Source of the DNA: Microvirga terrae
GTDB taxonomy: Bacteria; Pseudomonadota; Alphaproteobacteria; Rhizobiales; Beijerinckiaceae
DNA: 64,000 nucleotides
Assembly (NCBI RefSeq): GCF_013307435.2
Contig: NZ_CP102845.1
Span: forward strand, 5,008,001 to 5,072,000
Reading direction: 5' to 3'
The notes below the pieces were generated by a model, which saw only the letters and a program-made list of their open reading frames with translations, had not been told where the DNA came from and did no database searches. Made by a program: the position numbers and the translations under genes. Positions 43,285 to 50,786 of this stretch are shown piece after piece (positions within the stretch are counted from its first letter, which is position 1; each line of letters opens with the position of its first letter).

Positions 43285-43313
43285 TCTATACCGTCTGGAC
43301 GGTTTAGTTGCAA
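43285..43313 (-). promoter_or_regulatory. Promoter of the RND operon
   Basis: On the minus strand TTGCAA (-35, 43308-43313), a 17-base spacer and TATAGA (-10, 43285-43290). Transcription should begin near 43278, about 98 bases before the adaptor start. The spacer is filled by the palindrome described separately. Confidence 0.6.
43286..43307. promoter_or_regulatory. TetR-type operator
   Basis: A 22-base inverted repeat with one mismatch, core ACCGTCTGGACGGT, located between the divergent tetR-type and efflux genes and inside the spacer of the efflux promoter. Binding would block RNA polymerase. Confidence 0.75.
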
Positions 43314-43343
43314 GTGCGGCGACGCACGAGACAAGAGATGTAG

Positions 43344-43916
43344 ATGCTGTTTTCCTGTACCAGAGGCCGCAAGAGTTCCCGGGAAAAAATTCTGGACGCG
43401 GCTGCAGAACTCGTCGGCGAGATCGGCGCCGGACGGCTGACGCTCGACGCCGTGGCCGAGCGCGCCGGGCTCAGCAAGGGCGGGCTTCTGTATAATTTTC
43501 CGACCAAGGATGCGCTTCTCCAGGCCATGATCCAGCGCATGATCGACCAGGTCGCGTTCGAAAAAGACGCTTTGCGCAAGCAGGCCGGTCCGGGACCCAA
43601 CCGCGAGGCACGGGTCGTGACGAAGACCCTGCTGAACTTCTGCTGCGGCGGAAAGATGCAGGACATGGCCACCGGCATGATGGCGGCGACCGCCGAGAAT
43701 CCGAGCCTTCTCGACCCCGTCCGTCAGGTGATCAGCACCACCCTGGAGCAGCTGAAGGCGAATTCGGACGATCTGGACTCCGCCCTCCTGGGCTGGCTTG
43801 CCACCGAAGGGCTGAGCAGCCTCGAGATGCACAAGCTCAGCCCGTTCTCGGAAGAGGACCGCGAGCGGATCGTGAAGGCGATCGACCGGCTCGTCAGCAA
43901 AGGCATCGCCGAATAA
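43344..43916 (+). CDS. TetR-family repressor of the RND pump
   Basis: A 190-residue TetR/AcrR regulator. The HTH is at residues ~12-55 (REKILDAAAELVGEIGAGRL, AERAGLSKGGLLYNFPTKDA), the most conserved part of the family. The all-helical ligand domain follows and ends LVSKGIAE. It is divergent from the RND adaptor gene, with the shared 137-base region holding the operator 43286-43307, 36 bases upstream of its own start. It probably represses both the pump and itself until an inducer such as a toxic hydrophobic compound binds. The inducer cannot be inferred. Confidence 0.9.
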   Translation: MLFSCTRGRKSSREKILDAAAELVGEIGAGRLTLDAVAERAGLSKGGLLYNFPTKDALLQAMIQRMIDQVAFEKDALRKQAGPGPNREARVVTKTLLNFCCGGKMQDMATGMMAATAENPSLLDPVRQVISTTLEQLKANSDDLDSALLGWLATEGLSSLEMHKLSPFSEEDRERIVKAIDRLVSKGIAE

Positions 43917-43928
43917 CCCAGGCGGGCC

Positions 43929-45101
43929 TCAGGCCATCCAGGACGGATCGTTCAGGATGTCGTCCGTGTGCTCCCCGAGACGCGGCGAAGGCCGGCCGGC
44001 CACCATCGGCTGCCCATCCATGACGATGGGTGAGCGGACGGACGGGATGGCCCCGCCCTTGGCCGCCGCGGACGGCAGGTCGATCCTCATGCCCCGGGCG
44101 ACGACCTGCGGATCGTCGAAGACGTCGGCCACCGTGTTGATGGGACCGGCCGGGACCCCCTGCCCCTCCAGGGCCGACAGCAGATCCTCGCGGGTGAAGG
44201 CCAGGGTCAGCTCCGTGAGCAGGGGCACGAGCGCGGCCCGGTGGCCGACGCGGCCCGCATTGGTCCGGAAGCGCTCGTCCCGCGCCAGGTCGGGCTTTCC
44301 GAGCACGGACACGAAGCGGGCGAACTGCCCGTCATTGCCCACCGCTACGATCACATGGCCGTCAGCGACAGGAAACACCTGGTAGGGCACGATATTGGGA
44401 TGGGCGTTGCCCATGCGGCGCGGGGACTTCCCCGACGCCAGATAGTTCATGGCCTGATTGGCGAGCACGCTCGTCTGCACGTCGAGGAGGGCCATGTCGA
44501 GATGCCCCCCCTGCCCGGTCTGGTCCCGCCGGCGAAGCGCCGCCAGGATGCCCACGACCGAATAAACGCCCGTGAAGATGTCCACATAGGCGACGCCGAT
44601 CTTATGCGGCTCCCCTTGAGGGTCTCCCGTCAGGTCCATGATGCCGCCGAGGCCCTGGATCATGAAATCGTAGCCGGCCCGGGCGGCATAGGGGCCGTTC
44701 TGCCCGAATCCCGTGATCGAGCAATAGACGAGACGCTGATTGACGCTTCTCAGGCTCTCGTAGTCGAGGCCGTACTTCTTCAGCCCGCCGACCTTGAAGT
44801 TCTCGATCACCACGTCCGCATGAGCTGCCAGCCTGCGGACCAGCTCCTGCCCCTCGGGCGTCTCGAAATCGACCGCCATGGAGCGCTTGCCGCGGTTGCA
44901 GGAATGGAAGTAGGCCGCCGAGAGATCGCCCCCGTCTGCCCCTTCGACGAAGGGCGGGCCCCATCCGCGGGTATCGTCGCCGGCACCCGGACGCTCCACC
45001 TTGACCACGTCCGCGCCGAGATCGGCCAGAAGCTGGCCGACCCAGGGGCCCGCGAGAATGCGTGCGAGTTCGAGGACTTTGAGGCCTTCGAGCGGTTTCA
45101 T
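43929..45101 (-). CDS. CaiB/BaiF family III CoA-transferase (likely glutarate CoA-transferase)
   Basis: A 390-residue family III CoA-transferase. N-terminal MKPLEGLKVLELARILAGPW and GADVVKVERPGAGDDTRGWG are typical, and the Asp nucleophile is in YDFMIQGLGGIMDLTGDP. Such enzymes move CoA between carboxylic acids without a free energy cost. It is the third gene after gcdH and the DapB-like gene (five bases behind the latter), so activation of glutarate with succinyl-CoA or a similar donor to give glutaryl-CoA is the most economical role; human SUGCT is a family member with that activity. Other dicarboxylates are possible. It converges with the TetR-type gene, 12 bases apart. Confidence 0.88.
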   Translation of the reverse strand: MKPLEGLKVLELARILAGPWVGQLLADLGADVVKVERPGAGDDTRGWGPPFVEGADGGDLSAAYFHSCNRGKRSMAVDFETPEGQELVRRLAAHADVVIENFKVGGLKKYGLDYESLRSVNQRLVYCSITGFGQNGPYAARAGYDFMIQGLGGIMDLTGDPQGEPHKIGVAYVDIFTGVYSVVGILAALRRRDQTGQGGHLDMALLDVQTSVLANQAMNYLASGKSPRRMGNAHPNIVPYQVFPVADGHVIVAVGNDGQFARFVSVLGKPDLARDERFRTNAGRVGHRAALVPLLTELTLAFTREDLLSALEGQGVPAGPINTVADVFDDPQVVARGMRIDLPSAAAKGGAIPSVRSPIVMDGQPMVAGRPSPRLGEHTDDILNDPSWMA

Positions 45102-45106
45102 GACAG

Positions 45107-45913
45107 TCAGTCCATCACGGCGTCGAGGCCGCGCTTCAAGCCGATGAAGGACAGAACGCGACGGGCCGCCAGCAGGGTGCCGGCCACATAGGGAGCCGCC
45201 GAGGCGCCCGCATCGTGGCGGATCACCAGCCGCTCGTTGTCCGCCCCGAACACGGCCTCGCAGGAGAGCACGAAGGACGGCATGCGCAGCGAATGGACCT
45301 GGACCGGCTCCTTCCCGCCCAGGGAGCCCCCGCGGGTTTCCTTAACCCCGGTCAGGTCCTCGATCGGCTTCGACGTGGCCGGCAGGCGCACCTCGCTCAG
45401 GAGCTCCGCCAGCTCCCGGGCGGTCCCCGAGGGCGTATCGGGCTTCTTGGCGGAGGCGTAGTCGATGACTTCCACGTCCGGGACGTAGCGGGCCGCTTCC
45501 AGGGCGAAGCGGCGGAGCAGGGTCGCGGTGATCGAGAAGTTGCCGGCCGCGAGCACCCCGCGCTCGGCCTCGAGCGCCCGACGGTCGATCTCGGCGTAAT
45601 CCTCGGCGGAAAGCCCGGACGTGCCGACGACCACATGCCGCCCCTGGGCAAGCGCCGTCAGGGCATGGGCCTTGACCGCGCCGGGCTTGGTGTAGTCGAT
45701 CACCACGTCGGACGGGGCCTCCAGGGCCTCCTCCAGCGTGGCGCTGACCGGCACCCCGAGGCGGGCAAGCCCGACAGCTTCGCCAGCATCCTGGCCTGCC
45801 GCGCTGCGGCTGACCGCTCCCGCAAGCACGAGATCGTCGGAGGCGGCGATGGCCGCCACGAGGGCCTTGCCGACCCAGCCGGTCGATCCCGCCAAGGTGA
45901 TCCGAACTGACAT
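45107..45913 (-). CDS. DapB-like (dihydrodipicolinate reductase-like) protein, divergent
   Basis: A 268-residue protein with the DapB fold: N-terminal Rossmann domain (VRITLAGSTGWVGKALVAAI), then VVIDYTKPGAVKAHAL and HVVVGTSGLSAEDY, and the C-terminal signature KPDTPSGTA. In the housekeeping enzyme the last motif is preceded by a His-His pair important for catalysis; here the segment reads DYASAKKPDTP, so both His are replaced while the Lys before the Asp-x-Pro-Ser-Gly is kept. The nucleotide loop has GSTGWVG rather than GxxGRMG. It lies between gcdH and the CoA-transferase in one operon (17 and 5 bases apart). A different reductase reaction in lysine/glutarate metabolism is likely, but biosynthetic DapB function cannot be excluded. 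Confidence 0.8.
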   Translation of the reverse strand: MSVRITLAGSTGWVGKALVAAIAASDDLVLAGAVSRSAAGQDAGEAVGLARLGVPVSATLEEALEAPSDVVIDYTKPGAVKAHALTALAQGRHVVVGTSGLSAEDYAEIDRRALEAERGVLAAGNFSITATLLRRFALEAARYVPDVEVIDYASAKKPDTPSGTARELAELLSEVRLPATSKPIEDLTGVKETRGGSLGGKEPVQVHSLRMPSFVLSCEAVFGADNERLVIRHDAGASAAPYVAGTLLAARRVLSFIGLKRGLDAVMD

Positions 45914-45930
45914 GCGCTACCAGCCCTCTC

Positions 45931-47127
45931 TCAGAAGAACGCCTGCAGGCCCGTCTGCGCGCGGCCCAGAATCAGGGCGTGCACGTCATGCGTGCCCTCG
46001 TAGGTGTTCACGGTCTCCAGGTTCTGCGCATGGCGCATGACATGATATTCCTCCTGGATACCATTTCCGCCGTGCATGTCGCGGGCCTGACGGGCGATCT
46101 CCAGAGCCTTGCCGCAATTGTTGCGCTTGACCAGCGAGATCATCTCCGGCGCGACGCGGCCCTCGTCGAAGAGGCGACCGACACGAAGCGAGGCGTGCAG
46201 GCCGAGCGTGATCTCGGTCATCATATCAGCCAGCTTCTTCTGCACGAGTTGCGTTGCGGCGAGCGGCCGGTCGAACTGCTTGCGGTCGAGGGTATATTGG
46301 CGCGCCCGGTGCCAGCAATCCTCCGCAGCGCCTAGGGAACCCCAGGAAATGCCGTATCGGGCCCTGTTGAGGCAGCCGAACGGGCCTTTCAGACCCGACA
46401 CATTGGGCAGCAGCGCATCCTCGCCCACCTCGACGCCGTCCATGACGATCTCGCCGGTGATGGAGGCACGCAGGGAGAGCTTGCCGCCGATCTTCGGCGC
46501 GGAGAGGCCCTTCATGCCCTTCTCCAGAACGAAGCCGCGGATCTGGTTGTCGTGAGCCTCCGACTTAGCCCAGACCACGAAGACATCCGCGATCGGAGAG
46601 TTGGAGATCCACGTCTTCGAACCGCTCAGCCGGTAGCCGCCATCGGTTCTGACCGCGCGGGTCTTCATGCCGGCCGGATCGGATCCCGCATCCGGTTCCG
46701 TGAGGCCGAAGCAGCCCACGAACTCGCCGGAAGCGAGCTTCGGGAGGTATCGCCGGCGCTGCTCCTCGGAGCCATACGCATAGATCGGGTACATGACGAG
46801 GGAGGACTGCACGCTCATCATCGAGCGATAGCCGGAATCAACCCGCTCGACCTCGCGTGCGACGAGGCCGTAGGCCACGTAGGAGGCGCCTGCGCAGCCG
46901 TAATCCTCGGGCAGGGTCACACCGAGAAGCCCTAATGCGCCCATTTCGTTGAAGATCGAGCGATCGGTCTTCTCCTCACGATAGGCCTCGATCACCCGCG
47001 GCAGGAGCTTCTCCTGGGCATAGGCGCGAGCCGTATCGCGGATCATGCGCTCGTCATCCGTCAAGAGATCGTCGAGGAGGAGCGGGTCGTCCCACTTGAG
47101 CTTCGCGTAGTCCTGAGCACCAGCCAT
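45931..47127 (-). CDS. gcdH: Glutaryl-CoA dehydrogenase
   Basis: A 398-residue FAD-dependent acyl-CoA dehydrogenase that oxidises and decarboxylates glutaryl-CoA to crotonyl-CoA. The sequence matches this subfamily closely: [20 protein letters not shown] at the start, [19 protein letters not shown] and [20 protein letters not shown] for FAD binding, and the catalytic Glu in [20 protein letters not shown] near the end. ATG 47127 is preferred to 47136, since GGAAGG is spaced correctly for it. It is the first gene of the operon with the DapB-like and CoA-transferase genes, and divergent from a LysR gene that probably controls it. Confidence 0.92.
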   Translation of the reverse strand: MAGAQDYAKLKWDDPLLLDDLLTDDERMIRDTARAYAQEKLLPRVIEAYREEKTDRSIFNEMGALGLLGVTLPEDYGCAGASYVAYGLVAREVERVDSGYRSMMSVQSSLVMYPIYAYGSEEQRRRYLPKLASGEFVGCFGLTEPDAGSDPAGMKTRAVRTDGGYRLSGSKTWISNSPIADVFVVWAKSEAHDNQIRGFVLEKGMKGLSAPKIGGKLSLRASITGEIVMDGVEVGEDALLPNVSGLKGPFGCLNRARYGISWGSLGAAEDCWHRARQYTLDRKQFDRPLAATQLVQKKLADMMTEITLGLHASLRVGRLFDEGRVAPEMISLVKRNNCGKALEIARQARDMHGGNGIQEEYHVMRHAQNLETVNTYEGTHDVHALILGRAQTGLQAFF

Positions 47128-47257
47128 AACGATCATCCTTCCCAGAGCGTTTGCGGTCAGCCGTCAAGGCTGTGAATTTGAGCGGCAAAATCGCGCTGGA
47201 CAGGGGAAATGTAAATCGACATCTTCGCAGCAGGTTATTCTGAAACGGAATGAAGGT

Positions 47258-48154
47258 TTGTTTCGTCGCGGCTTTCTGCCCAATGTGGGCAATCTCCTGG
47301 CCTTTGAGGCCACAGCCCGCCACGGCAGCGTATCGAGAGCCGCCGAGGAGCTGAACCTGACCCAGAGCGCCGTATCGCGTCAGATCCAGCAGCTGGAGGA
47401 GTCCCTTGGGGTCTCGCTGTTCAGCCGCTCCCGGCAGCGGGTCGTGCTCACCGATGTTGGGCGCATGTATGCCTCCCAAGTGCGCAGCACCCTGTCGGAA
47501 CTCTCCAATGCCACCCATCAGGCGATTGCGCTTTCCGGGACGAGCGGCGTTCTGAACCTGGCCACCCTGCCGACCTTCGGCACGCGCTGGCTCATCCCGC
47601 GCATCCCCGACTTCTTCGCCCGGCACCCCGGCGCAACGGTCAATTTCGGCGTGCGCCTCGTTCCCTTCGACTTCGCCGCCGAACCCTTCGATGCGGCAAT
47701 CCACTTCGGCGAACCGCACTGGCCTGGCGCGGTCTGCGAACTTCTCAGGACCGAGGAGGTCGTGCCCGTCTGCAGTCCGGCCTACCGACAGCGGGAAAGC
47801 CTGCTGTCGCCTCAGGATCTCACCCGTGCCACCTTGCTCCAGCAAAGCACCCGCCCGACCGCATGGGCGGAGTGGTTCGCCAGCGTTGACACTAAGGTCG
47901 GTAATCCTCTGCGCGGCCCCCGCTTCGAGCAATTCGCCATGGTGGCCCAGGCCGCGGCGGCGGGCTTGGGCGCTGCCCTCATTCCGCATTTCCTGATCGC
48001 GGACGAACTCGCCTCAGGACGCCTCGAGATCCTGTTTCCTCATACTCTCGCCAGCGGCGGCGCGTATTATCTCGTCTATCCGGAGCATAAGGCAGAGACG
48101 CCGCTCCTGCGCTCCTTCCGCGACTGGATCCTGGAGAGGATCCGTCAGGGATAG
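47258..48154 (+). CDS. LysR-family regulator, likely of the glutarate operon
   Basis: A 298-residue LysR regulator of the GcvA-like group. The winged HTH is in residues ~10-65 (LLAFEATARHGSVSRAAEEL, LTQSAVSRQIQQLEESLGVS), followed by an effector-binding domain with LATLPTFGTRWLIPRIPDFF and GLGAALIPHFLIADEL. The apparent start is TTG at 47258, just after GAAGG; no in-frame ATG is available close by. It is divergent from gcdH, the classical arrangement for GcdR-type control by glutarate or a related acid. It overlaps the convergent MFS gene by ten bases. Confidence 0.88.
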   Translation: MFRRGFLPNVGNLLAFEATARHGSVSRAAEELNLTQSAVSRQIQQLEESLGVSLFSRSRQRVVLTDVGRMYASQVRSTLSELSNATHQAIALSGTSGVLNLATLPTFGTRWLIPRIPDFFARHPGATVNFGVRLVPFDFAAEPFDAAIHFGEPHWPGAVCELLRTEEVVPVCSPAYRQRESLLSPQDLTRATLLQQSTRPTAWAEWFASVDTKVGNPLRGPRFEQFAMVAQAAAAGLGAALIPHFLIADELASGRLEILFPHTLASGGAYYLVYPEHKAETPLLRSFRDWILERIRQG

Positions 48155-49332
48155 ACCCGCTTCGGCTTCATGGTGCGGAAGCTCAAGGTGAAAGCCACTA
48201 TTCCGCAGACCACGATGGCACTGACCATCGAGAGAGGCGTGCCGTTGTAGAAGGTGCTGACCAGCACGATGATCACGGCACCCGTGCTGAGCTGCAGGGT
48301 ACCCATGAGCGCCGAAGCGGTGCCGGCTACGGGGCCATGCTCCTCAAGCGCCAGCACGGCGGTCGAGGGAATGACATAGCCGAGACAGCCGAAGGAGACG
48401 AAGAGCAGCCCCCATAGAATATAGGCGTTGTCGACACCGAGGACCGTGAGCACGAACAGCAGGATCACCAAGGCAGCAAAGGCCGAGATGGCGGTTCTCA
48501 CGACCCGCTCGGCTCCGAAACGCCGCATGAAGAAGCTGTTGAATTGCGCACTGCCGATGAACGCGATGGCATTCGAGGCGAAGACCAGGCTGTACGCCGA
48601 GGGCGTCAGACCGAAATGCTCGATGAAGATCACCGATGATCCGGCAAGATAAGCAAAAAAGCTCGCTTGGCTGAAGCCGCCGATGAAGGCAAGTCCCAGA
48701 AAACGGCGGTCCTTAAGAAGACTTCTATAGGTGGCGAAGGCCTGCGCGATGCCATTCCCCCCAGCATTCGACCGGTGAGTTTCAGGCAGAAGGAAAACGA
48801 CGACGGCGAGACCCGCGAGGCCGATGGTCGCAATGGCCCAGAAGATGGCCCGCCAGCTGAAGAATGCCGTCAGAGTGCTGCCGGCGAGGGGCGCCAGAAT
48901 GGGCGAGACGCTGAAGACGAGCATGGTCGTTGCCATCAGGCGGGCTGCCTCGTGCCCGGTATGCAGATCACGAATGATCGCCCGTGGGATCACCATGGCG
49001 GCGCAGGAGCCGACGCCCTGGAGGAATCGGAACGCGATGAGCGTCTCGACATTCGGCGCGAAACTGCACCCGATACCTGCCAGGACGAAGAGCCACAGTC
49101 CGAAATAGAGCGGCGACTTGCGGCCGAACCGGTCGGAGAGCGGCCCATAGGCGATCTGACAGACTGCGACCGCCAGGAAGAAGCTCATCAGGCTCATCTG
49201 CACGGCACTGACGTCAACCTGGAATTCTCGGGCGATGGCCGGAAAGGACGGCAGGTACATGTCGATGGCGAAGGGCCCGACGGCCGAGAGCATGCCGAGG
49301 ACGAGCGCATTGCGCAAAAAGGCGGATTTCAT
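48145..49332 (-). CDS. Bcr/CflA-family MFS drug exporter
   Basis: A 395-residue major facilitator with 12 hydrophobic helices. The Bcr/CflA subgroup is shown by LGMLSAVGPFAIDMYLPSFP in helix 1, AYGPLSDRFGRKSPLYFGLW in the first loop and QGVGSCAAMVIPRAIIRDL in helix 4. These are drug/proton antiporters, known for bicyclomycin, chloramphenicol or sulfonamide export. ATG 49332 is used because AGGAAAG lies upstream; the frame extends to 49392. Nothing nearby indicates the substrate. Confidence 0.92.
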   Translation of the reverse strand: MKSAFLRNALVLGMLSAVGPFAIDMYLPSFPAIAREFQVDVSAVQMSLMSFFLAVAVCQIAYGPLSDRFGRKSPLYFGLWLFVLAGIGCSFAPNVETLIAFRFLQGVGSCAAMVIPRAIIRDLHTGHEAARLMATTMLVFSVSPILAPLAGSTLTAFFSWRAIFWAIATIGLAGLAVVVFLLPETHRSNAGGNGIAQAFATYRSLLKDRRFLGLAFIGGFSQASFFAYLAGSSVIFIEHFGLTPSAYSLVFASNAIAFIGSAQFNSFFMRRFGAERVVRTAISAFAALVILLFVLTVLGVDNAYILWGLLFVSFGCLGYVIPSTAVLALEEHGPVAGTASALMGTLQLSTGAVIIVLVSTFYNGTPLSMVSAIVVCGIVAFTLSFRTMKPKRVYP

Positions 49333-49553
49333 GGAAAACGGCTTTCCTAGGCCCCGACCGGAGAGCCGGGATAGAGAAAACGGCCCGCCCACGGCAGGAA
49401 CGGGTCAGGCAATGCGGGCAAAGGGGACCCGAGAGCGCCTCGGGCCGTGAGAACCGGAGGCGTGCAGCTTGTAAGCCTTCCAAGGCGTGGGTTCAAGACA
49501 GTCGTCATCGACGGCCGGATTATAGTCCGCTCGACCATAATGCTTACGGTTCG

Positions 49554-49585
49554 TTAACCATGAATGGTCATAGCTGATTAACCAT
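49554..49585 (+). promoter_or_regulatory. Two TTAACCAT (CtrA-like) half-sites upstream of bcsN
   Basis: TTAACCAT occurs at 49554-49561 and again at 49578-49585, 24 bases apart, 70-100 bases before bcsN. TTAACCAT is a known CtrA half-site form in alphaproteobacteria. Cell-cycle control of cellulose synthesis is an inference. Confidence 0.45.
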
Positions 49586-49656
49586 CCAGTGGGATGAGCT
49601 GATCCGCAACGACCTGTCCCTGTGGGCGGCCGGCACCAGAGTTATCAAAGTTCTTC

Positions 49657-50628
49657 ATGACCGCCTCGATCCCTTCGCATCAGACGAATCTGAGTGTTTC
49701 GCGATCCGCATCACGGTCGGGTTCCATCGGTCGAAACGCAGTCAAGCTTCGTAAGCTCAGAGATTTCCTTGCAGCTGGTGCCGCTCTGATGATGGTTGCC
49801 GCTTGCGCGGGCCGGTCGGATCTGGGATTTGCAAGCCTCATGGCAGAGGTTCCGGCAACCCGCGCAGTCGTCGTTCCGCCACCTGGCGGTCCTTCTGTCG
49901 TTGCTGTCTTGCAGCAGCAATATCAGAATGGTCTCTCGCAGGAGATCGCCCTCTCGACAGCCTCACGGACGACGGGGCAGAACGCCTTCTATGTCAGCCT
50001 GCTGAACAATACCTCCGGTAGCATGGAAATTCCCGATACCCTGTCCCTCGCTACCCTAACGCCGGATCGCATTCAGAGAGAGATGGAAGAGCGGATCCCG
50101 GGTGTCGAGATGGAAACCTCGCTGGTCTACGTTCAGAACAGGTTTGGGCCCTTCGGCTTCGCCACGGGACATTCCGCCACCGGCGACCTGTGTCTTTATG
50201 CTTGGCAGCGGATTGAGCCCGGCGAACCGGCGATCTTCGTGCCAGGTGGTGCTGTCTCGGTCCGGTTGCGTCTCTGCGATGCAGATGCCAGCATCGATCA
50301 ACTACTGCGGGTCTTCTACGGCTACTCGATCGCAGCCTATTACCGCCAGGAATCGTGGAATCCATATGGAACTCCGCCCTCGCCACCGGCAAGTTTCGGG
50401 GGACGGGATGCGCCCATGTACCCCCTAAGCCTCAGTGATGGCGGAGGAAGCACGACGGTTGTCCGCCGGCGGATCGAATCTGGAGAGAACCGCCGGTCCG
50501 CTCCTGCAGGCGTGCCAAGGCGGGCTATCGACAAGGATACGGTCGCGCCTGCCACGCCAATCCCCGCTCCCTTGGAAGCGGCGCCGCCGGCCGGGTTCCC
50601 GGTCGTCCCGCCACCGCCCGCCCAGTGA
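49657..50628 (+). CDS. bcsN: Cellulose biosynthesis lipoprotein BcsN
   Basis: A 323-residue exported lipoprotein of the BcsN family, found only with cellulose operons of Hyphomicrobiales. An N-terminal polar leader is followed by a hydrophobic segment and the lipobox MMVAACAG (Cys about residue 50), so the mature protein is a lipid-anchored periplasmic protein. The middle part (YVSLLNNTSGSMEIPDTLSL, GPFGFATGHSATGDLCLYAW) is the conserved domain with two Cys that may form a disulfide. The C-terminal 80 residues are Pro-rich and probably disordered. It is the first gene of the bcs operon, behind two TTAACCAT elements; 158 bases separate it from bcsA. Its precise role in the secretion complex is unknown. 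Confidence 0.85.
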   Translation: MTASIPSHQTNLSVSRSASRSGSIGRNAVKLRKLRDFLAAGAALMMVAACAGRSDLGFASLMAEVPATRAVVVPPPGGPSVVAVLQQQYQNGLSQEIALSTASRTTGQNAFYVSLLNNTSGSMEIPDTLSLATLTPDRIQREMEERIPGVEMETSLVYVQNRFGPFGFATGHSATGDLCLYAWQRIEPGEPAIFVPGGAVSVRLRLCDADASIDQLLRVFYGYSIAAYYRQESWNPYGTPPSPPASFGGRDAPMYPLSLSDGGGSTTVVRRRIESGENRRSAPAGVPRRAIDKDTVAPATPIPAPLEAAPPAGFPVVPPPPAQ

Positions 50629-50641
50629 CACGAGCATGCAT

Positions 50642-50651
50642 ATAACGTTAT
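50642..50651. promoter_or_regulatory. AT-rich bcsN-bcsA gap with ATAACGTTAT palindrome
   Basis: ATAACGTTAT is a perfect 10-base palindrome just after bcsN in a 158-base AT-rich gap (50629-50786). The gap may hold a second promoter for bcsA. No definite -35/-10 pair is claimed. Confidence 0.3.
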
Positions 50652-50786
50652 TTCGTGGGATAACACTATATTTACCGCTGTGACATTAGGCCTAAGGAAC
50701 ACTGGCGATATATTAATAGACCCGACTTTAGTCTTGGCTTAAGCGTGCAATCTCCCACGCGAACATCTTAGCTGAGAATCTAGACG

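Noticed and set aside
49430..49500. tRNA-like stretch (CTTGTAAG and GTGGGTTCAAG)
   Set aside because: No acceptor stem, D arm or matching T stem can be folded on either strand.
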